In this document: one piece after another, positions 59,154 to 64,000 of the stretch | How positions within the stretch are numbered: position 1 is the first letter of the stretch | How the letters are laid out: every line of letters begins with the position of its first letter | Assembly (NCBI GenBank): GCA_033549365.1 | Contig: JAWSUF010000001.1 | Span: forward strand, 248,001 to 312,000 | DNA length: 64,000 nt | Origin: Acidobacteriota bacterium | Lineage (GTDB): Bacteria > Acidobacteriota > Aminicenantia > Aminicenantales > Saccharicenantaceae | Direction: 5' to 3' | Program-made: the position numbers and the translations under genes | Notes under the pieces: model-generated | Seen by the model: only the letters and a program-made list of their open reading frames with translations | Told to the model about the DNA's origin: nothing | Database searches by the model: none

Positions 59154-59312
59154 GAATCTGTTCGACCCTCCGGGGATTTGTCCCGTTGCGTCACAAATGA
59201 TGTCTCTTAGAGTATCGTTTTCAATGGCAAAAAGAGTGCTCCAACGTTTTTTCGAAGCTGAAGAAAAAATTCAAATGAAAACATGTCAACAATTTGCCAA
59301 AGCCAAGCAACC

Positions 59313-60341
59313 TTAGGAAAGGGCGGCGAAGAAAGCCGGCCAGAACGGATCCTGGGCGGGAACGGCGAGGGGCACGGACTTGCCGTTCCGGCGCCGAAGG
59401 GATCGGCGCTTCGGATCGGCCGTGACTTCGCCGATCACGGAGGCGTCGATGCCTCGCCGCTTCAGGGCCCGCAGGATTTTCGTTTCGGCACCGCGCTCGG
59501 CGGAGACAAGAAGGCTTCCTTCCGCAATGGACTTGACGGGGTCGATGTCCAGGGCTTCGCAAACCATCCGGATCTCGTCGGGATACACAAAGAGGTTTTC
59601 GTCGACATCCATTCCGACGCCCGAGGCCGCGGCGATTTCGAAAAGTCCGCCGATGACGCCGCCCTCGGTGGCGTCGTGCATGGCCGTCACGCCGCCGGCC
59701 CGCATGGCCGTCAGGGCGTCGTCGACAACGCTCAACCTGGAGCAGAGCGCCTTCGCCTTGCTCACCAACACCGCCGGATGATTTTTCCGCAATTCTTCTT
59801 CCCGCAAAACGGCCAGGAGCCCGGCCGCTTCGACGGCCGGTCCCTTGGTCAGGAGGACGGCGTTTCCGGGTCGGGCGCCGGCGGGCGTCACGTAAGCGCC
59901 CTTGCGGGCTATGCCGAAAACCGTGATTCCTCCAATCGTCGGAGCGGCAAATCCAGGATAATAGCCGGTATGGCCTCCGACGATGGCGATGCCGAGTTCG
60001 AGGGCCGCCTTGTGGATCGATTCGGCGATCGTTTTCAAATCCTTGCGCGGTGTGTCCGGAGGAAGAAGAAGCGTGTACGTCATGTAGCGCGGTTTGACAC
60101 CCATGACGGCGACATCGCTCGCGCCGATGTGGACCGTAAACCAGCCGAACATCTCGAGCGGCAGGCGGGGCATGGTGAAAATCGGATCCTCGGCGACCAC
60201 GAGAACCTTTCCCCCTCCGATATCGATGACGGCCGCATCCACGCCCGTCATGGGCGGGACGAGAACCGTGCGGTCCTTGCGTCCCAACCGATTGAGAAAG
60301 AGACTGTTGAACGTGCGGGTGTCAATTTTTCCGATGGCCAT
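59313..60341 (-). CDS. AIR synthase-related protein (HypE/ThiL superfamily)
   Basis: A 342-residue protein of the PurM/HypE/ThiL/SelD superfamily: glycine-rich ATP-binding beginning (TGVDAAVIDIGGGKVLVVAEDPIF), HIGASDVAVMGVKPRY at about 72-87, and MHDATEGGVIGGLFEIA at about 220, the latter typical of HypE-like proteins. HypE dehydrates a thiocarboxamide for [NiFe]-hydrogenase cyanide ligands, but the C-terminal Cys of true HypE (PRIC) is missing here, so this is a relative of unknown substrate. ATG 60341 lies 7 bp behind GGAGG. Confidence 0.8.
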   Translation of the reverse strand: MAIGKIDTRTFNSLFLNRLGRKDRTVLVPPMTGVDAAVIDIGGGKVLVVAEDPIFTMPRLPLEMFGWFTVHIGASDVAVMGVKPRYMTYTLLLPPDTPRKDLKTIAESIHKAALELGIAIVGGHTGYYPGFAAPTIGGITVFGIARKGAYVTPAGARPGNAVLLTKGPAVEAAGLLAVLREEELRKNHPAVLVSKAKALCSRLSVVDDALTAMRAGGVTAMHDATEGGVIGGLFEIAAASGVGMDVDENLFVYPDEIRMVCEALDIDPVKSIAEGSLLVSAERGAETKILRALKRRGIDASVIGEVTADPKRRSLRRRNGKSVPLAVPAQDPFWPAFFAALS

Positions 60342-60397
60342 CGTTGGACCTCCCACTCCGAAACGGAGCCTGCAAAAGATCTACCGGAAGCGTACGC

Positions 60398-61288
60398 TCA
60401 GGGCGTGAGGCCGGCCTTCCTTTCCGCCGCCTCGATCGTATTCATCATCAGCATGGTCACGGTCATGGGGCCGACGCCTCCCGGGACAGGAGTTATAGCC
60501 GCGGCCTTTTCCTTCATGGATTCGAAATCGCAATCGCCGACCAGCCGGTAGCCGCGCGGTGCGGAGGGATCCTCGACGCGGTTGACGCCGACATCGATGA
60601 CCACGCATCCCTCCCGGATCATGTCGGCCGTGACGGCCCGGGGGCTGCCCATGGCCGCAACCAGAATGTCGGCCTGGAGAGTGAAGCGCGACATGTCCGG
60701 CGTCCCCGTATGGCAGACCGTCACCGTGGCATTGGCTCCCTTCTTTTTCTGGACGAGAAGAGCCATGAGGGGCTTGCCCACGATGTTGCTCCGCCCGCAG
60801 ATGACGACGTGTTTTCCCGCAGGGTCGTAGCCCGTCCTTTCGAGCATGGCCAGCACACCGTAGGGAGTACACGGCAGAGGGCAGGGTTCTCCCCGCAGGA
60901 GGCGGCCGACATTGACCGGATGAAAACCGTCGACATCCTTCTCGGGCGAGATGAAGTTGATCACCTTGTCCGGAGAGACATGCTTGGGAAGGGGGAGTTG
61001 AACAAGGATGCCGTTGAATCGGTCATCCCGGTTCAAGCGATCCACCGTGTCCAGAATGTCCTTCTCCGAGGTTTCGGCCGGAAGCCTGACGGTCTCCTCG
61101 AAAAGACCGAGTTCCAGGGCGGCCTTGGCCTTGGCCGAGACATAGGAGGCGGAGGCCGGATCGTCCCCGACAAGAACCACACCGAGTCCCGGCGTCACGC
61201 CTCGTTTCGCAAGGGCTTCCGCACGGATCTTGAGTTCGTCCCGGATTTGGCAGGATATCTCCTTGCCGCTGATGATCTTGGCCGCCAT
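60398..61288 (-). CDS. folD: Methylene-THF dehydrogenase/methenyl-THF cyclohydrolase FolD
   Basis: A 296-residue FolD. Y in YVSAKAKAA and K-type active site region SYVSAKA near 50, the VQLPLPKH block near 98, DVDGFHP at 120, GRSNIVGKP at 163 and the PGGVGPMT motif near 272 are all diagnostic. It interconverts methylene-, methenyl- and formyl-tetrahydrofolate with NADP. GAGGAGG precedes the ATG. It ends 57 bp upstream of the HypE-like gene on the same strand. Confidence 0.95.
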   Translation of the reverse strand: MAAKIISGKEISCQIRDELKIRAEALAKRGVTPGLGVVLVGDDPASASYVSAKAKAALELGLFEETVRLPAETSEKDILDTVDRLNRDDRFNGILVQLPLPKHVSPDKVINFISPEKDVDGFHPVNVGRLLRGEPCPLPCTPYGVLAMLERTGYDPAGKHVVICGRSNIVGKPLMALLVQKKKGANATVTVCHTGTPDMSRFTLQADILVAAMGSPRAVTADMIREGCVVIDVGVNRVEDPSAPRGYRLVGDCDFESMKEKAAAITPVPGGVGPMTVTMLMMNTIEAAERKAGLTP

Positions 61289-61472
61289 GTCGCCCTCCTC
61301 GAAACTGTTCCGGCGGTGGAAGCGCCGGGTTGATTAACGATAGCCGAAGACGCGGGCCGGGTCAAGACCGGACGCCTGCATTGTCCGGGATCCTCAGCCT
61401 TTTCTTTTCCATTTTCCTCATGTACAATGATTGTCTTCAAGAATTTCAATCCTCCAATAAGGGAACGTACGC

Positions 61473-62795
61473 ATGACTCAAACGATTATCGACCCGGAAA
61501 GAGTCCGAAACCTGCTTCGGGAAAGAGGTGTCGACTCCCTGGCCCGGGCCAGCATCCGCGACATCGTCCGCATTGTCAATATTCTTGAAAAGGAATCCGG
61601 TCAACATTTCATCCGAATGGAAATGGGGGTGCCCGGACTTCCTGCGCCCGCCGTCGGCATTGAGGCGGAAATCGATGCGCTCCGCCGGGGCGTCGCATCC
61701 CGTTATCCGATGATCGAGGGCCTCGATGACCTCAAAAGCGCGATATCCCGGTTCACCAAACTCTTTCTCGATATTGATGTCGATCCCCAGGGATGCATCC
61801 CGACCGTCGGCTCCATGATGGGCGCCTTCGTCTGTTTTCTCACGGCCAACCGGAACGATCGGACCAAGGAAGGGACGCTCTTTCTCGACCCCGGTTTCCC
61901 TGTTCAGAAACAGCAGTGCCGCGTCCTCGGGCAGGATTTCGAATCCATCGACGTCTACGATCACCGGGGCCCCAAACTCGAGGCGGCCCTCGAAAACATC
62001 CTGAGCCGCGGCAAGACATCGACCCTTCTCTATTCGAACCCCAACAACCCGTCCTGGATCTGTTTCACGGAGGATGAACTGAAAACGATCGCCCGGGCGG
62101 CCAAACGGCACGATGTCATCGTCATCGAGGACCTCGCCTATCTCTGCATGGATTTCCGCAGTAACACCGGGAAACCGGGACACCCCCCTTATCAGCCGAC
62201 GGTGGCCCGCTATACCGATCAATACATCCTGCTCATCTCCTCGTCCAAGGCTTTCAGCTACGCCGGCCAGCGCATCGGCATGATGGTCGTTTCCGACACC
62301 CTATTCCAGCGCCGCTATCCCGATCTTCTTCGATATTACGCCTCGGACGTCTTCGGACGAGCCTTGATTTACGGCGCCATCTACGCCATCTCCTCGGGGA
62401 CATCCCATTCCGCCCAGTATGGACTCAAGGCCATGCTCGAGGCGGCCTGCGACGGCCGGTTCGATTTCGTCGCCGAGGTCAAGGAATACGGCCGGCGGGC
62501 CCACATCATGAAAAACCTTTTTACCCTGTTCGGTTTCCACATCGTCTATGACCGCGATCTCGACGACCCGCTGGCCGACGGTTTTTACTTCACCCTGTCC
62601 TATCCCGGGCTGGACTCCGGCCGCCTGTTGGAAGATCTCCTTTGTTACGGTATCAGCGCCATTTCCCTGGCCATTACGGGAAGCACCCGGACGGAGGGCA
62701 TCCGCGCCTGTGTCTCGCAGATCGGAGCGGAGAAGCTCCCGGAACTGGAGGAGCGCCTTCGCCGCTTCCATGAGGATCATCCCCTCAACCCATAA
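61473..62795 (+). CDS. Class I/II PLP aminotransferase
   Basis: A 440-residue fold-type I aminotransferase. YSNPNNPSW is the NPNNP motif, IVIEDLAYLCMDF the PLP-ring Asp region, and the Schiff-base lysine is in ISSSKAFSYAGQRIG. A C-terminal RACVS arginine binds the carboxylate. Residues 15-45 differ from common AspC/AlaA proteins. It may supply 2-oxo acids (for example aromatic ones) to the indolepyruvate oxidoreductase elsewhere in the window, but the two are far apart. AAGGGA lies 9 bp before the ATG. Confidence 0.88.
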   Translation: MTQTIIDPERVRNLLRERGVDSLARASIRDIVRIVNILEKESGQHFIRMEMGVPGLPAPAVGIEAEIDALRRGVASRYPMIEGLDDLKSAISRFTKLFLDIDVDPQGCIPTVGSMMGAFVCFLTANRNDRTKEGTLFLDPGFPVQKQQCRVLGQDFESIDVYDHRGPKLEAALENILSRGKTSTLLYSNPNNPSWICFTEDELKTIARAAKRHDVIVIEDLAYLCMDFRSNTGKPGHPPYQPTVARYTDQYILLISSSKAFSYAGQRIGMMVVSDTLFQRRYPDLLRYYASDVFGRALIYGAIYAISSGTSHSAQYGLKAMLEAACDGRFDFVAEVKEYGRRAHIMKNLFTLFGFHIVYDRDLDDPLADGFYFTLSYPGLDSGRLLEDLLCYGISAISLAITGSTRTEGIRACVSQIGAEKLPELEERLRRFHEDHPLNP

Positions 62796-62896
62796 AAAGA
62801 CCGCTGAACCCGGCCTCCGAAACAAACTTAGTTTTCGTCCAAACGAACTGGGCATGTGAAGTCGGGATGAGTTATAATTGCACATGAGGAAAGAGT

Positions 62897-63427
62897 ATGA
62901 TGCGAAAAATTATCAAAAAGCCGGATGTTGAGTGCTTATCGGTCTCAGCTTTTCGAGCCACAGTCGCCGTGAGCCTTCTTTTGACCGCAGGTCTTATTGC
63001 CTTTCCTGGCCAACCGGTTGAACTCATCGGTCCCCTGACACGGGAAGCCATTCTCGAAGCTCTTCCGGATTGGGCTCATGAAGCGGCCGCTCATCTTCCC
63101 GACCCGGAGATCGTCGCCCGGTTTCATGACTTCGAGAGGCCGATTGTGATCCGGGTCGTCATCGGGACATGGTGTCCGGATTGCCGCAGGCATCTGACCG
63201 CCTTTTTCCGACTGATCGAGCTGGCCGACAACCCCGTGATTTCGGTCGAATACTTCGGCGTCTCACGGGACAAATTGCAACCCGAGGACATCGTCCGCGA
63301 CAACCGGATCGAACGGGTGCCGACGTTCATTGTCTTCGAGAACGGCCGGGAGATCGGCCGTATCATCGAACACCCCCGCATTTCCATCGAGGCGGATCTG
63401 GCCGACATTCTCTTTGGTCATTCGTAA
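62897..63427 (+). CDS. Thioredoxin-fold protein with CPDC site
   Basis: A 176-residue protein with one N-terminal hydrophobic segment (about 19-36), so membrane-bound or exported. The thioredoxin domain (about 65-176) has C93-P-D-C96 in GTWCPDCRRH and the cis-Pro loop ERVPTFIVFENG. CPDC also occurs in the DsbA part of the fusion at 13339, and the two may belong to the same extracytoplasmic thiol system (inference). Either of two neighbouring ATGs (62897, 62900) may be used. Confidence 0.85.
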   Translation: MMRKIIKKPDVECLSVSAFRATVAVSLLLTAGLIAFPGQPVELIGPLTREAILEALPDWAHEAAAHLPDPEIVARFHDFERPIVIRVVIGTWCPDCRRHLTAFFRLIELADNPVISVEYFGVSRDKLQPEDIVRDNRIERVPTFIVFENGREIGRIIEHPRISIEADLADILFGHS

Positions 63428-63561
63428 CCGGATCGATCCACCGCTGCGCAGGGACGGGTCCTTCTGTGATACGTCAACGAGGATCGGTGTCGCAGGCCCG
63501 GGCCGCCGCTTGACAAGCTGAAAGAGTCGTCCTATATTTCGAGTGAGGGGATTTTCCTAAG

Positions 63562-64000
63562 ATGCCTCAGCGGTTTTTGATTGGGGGGATTATTCTTTCG
63601 GCCGCCGTCTTGATTCCTCCACCCACGGAGGCGGCGTCACAGGACATCGAGCTTTTTTTATCCTTGTATCGCCTGAAGCCCTGCCTGGATACGTCTTATA
63701 CCCACACCTACACGCCTCGTCTCGAATACGGCACATCCTCCGGGACGGCCCTCCAGGTCCTGGGTCTCAAGGCTGAGCCCCGGTCGGCTCTCGGGGTCGG
63801 GCTCATCGTCAGGCCTGTCCGTAAAATCGGGGCTCAACTACTTGTCGACTCTTTCTCGACCGCCCTCGAAGGACCCGGCGGCCCCTATATCCTGATGCTG
63901 GAGTACCAATCCCGCCAGCCGCCCCAGTATGAACTCCGAACTTATACGTATGAAAGAACATCGCCGAGACCTCCGGCCGAAGGGACTCTCAAGGAAACGG
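63562..64000 (+). CDS. Exported protein, 3' end beyond the window
   Basis: From ATG 63562 at least 146 residues are read before the window ends. A signal peptide (about 1-26, ending EAAS) is clear. The mature start is beta-rich (TSYTHTYTPRLEYGTSSGTALQVLGLK), with a possible adhesin or stalk-like strand pattern. No family can be given from this part. GAGGGGA lies 11 bp before the ATG. Confidence 0.65.
   Translation, partial: MPQRFLIGGIILSAAVLIPPPTEAASQDIELFLSLYRLKPCLDTSYTHTYTPRLEYGTSSGTALQVLGLKAEPRSALGVGLIVRPVRKIGAQLLVDSFSTALEGPGGPYILMLEYQSRQPPQYELRTYTYERTSPRPPAEGTLKET

Noticed and set aside
59154-59312. A short gene in the gap after the lipoprotein
   Set aside because: Only a short frame without ribosome site or protein-like composition is present; I see nothing else supportable.
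59313-60341. True HypE of hydrogenase maturation
   Set aside because: The C-terminal Cys needed for carbamoyl transfer is absent and no hyp or hydrogenase gene is nearby, so only the superfamily is assigned.

Overview
The window is a GC-rich, gene-dense bacterial chromosome segment with no rRNA, tRNA, CRISPR array or recognisable transposase. The gene content points to an anaerobic, Gram-negative, peptide- and carbohydrate-using bacterium: exported peptidases (M42, M14, M24, M48), an indolepyruvate:ferredoxin oxidoreductase next to an ADP-forming acyl-CoA synthetase, GH38 and GH130 mannoside enzymes, many signal-peptide and lipoprotein genes, and beta-propeller proteins. This style is familiar from Candidatus Aminicenantes / Acidobacteriota relatives, but the lineage is my inference and no marker gene here proves it.

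Layout. 1-7.8 kb: end of a BNR-like gene, a hotdog thioesterase, a VapBC module with its operator, a tandem M42 peptidase, an lsrF-like aldolase/dehydrogenase/VOC operon, purC and a secreted protein. 8-10.4 kb: ECF sigma, anti-sigma and DUF4097 operon. 10.4-19.3 kb: M14 carboxypeptidase, VKOR-DsbA fusion, two flavodoxin-fold reductases, a histidine/aromatic ammonia-lyase with a Cys in its MIO triad, and a YggS protein. 19.4-23.8 kb: a minus-strand group (DUF6599, DUF362, FmdB, RmuC) and an SDR. 24-30 kb: GH130 enzyme, a 1197-residue propeller protein with 14 near-identical repeats, and an aldo/keto reductase. 30-43 kb: SDR, TMEM43-like protein, then a tightly packed six-gene operon read leftward from a good sigma-70 promoter (iorA, iorB, ADP-forming acyl-CoA synthetase, GH38, URO-D-like protein, sodium/solute symporter). 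43-47 kb: dynamin-like GTPase, methyltransferase and WD40 protein. 47.4-54.4 kb: the envelope/stress-type region described below. 54.4-64 kb: Rrf2-ResB-CcsA, exported M24 peptidase, HypE-like protein, FolD, aminotransferase, thioredoxin-like protein and an incomplete exported protein.

The most interesting system is at 47.4-54.4 kb. It holds several tiny membrane proteins (GlsB/YeaQ type, DUF5670 type, DUF3185 type), two paralogous 74-78 residue proteins with a signal peptide, a conserved Gly-Gly-Gly motif and a C-terminal membrane helix, a C39-like cysteine peptidase with TPRs between those two genes, an NtrC-type sigma-54 activator, an outer-membrane-type barrel, a small REC-like protein and a lipoprotein M48 protease. 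Two clean GG-N10-GC sigma-54 promoters and one degenerate one lie in front of three of the transcription units, each with a copy or half copy of a CCTGTT-A-AACAGG-like site upstream. I propose one sigma-54 regulon in which the C39 peptidase acts on the paired small proteins, comparable to the PA2778/PA2779 gene pair of Pseudomonas.

The second notable feature is a family of 103-112 bp palindromic intergenic elements with 16-18 bp conserved ends (GCTTTGGCTGCTGGAA and its complement) and AT-rich cores. There are four full copies and two half copies between 13 and 29 kb; one half copy supplies the last codons of a gene.
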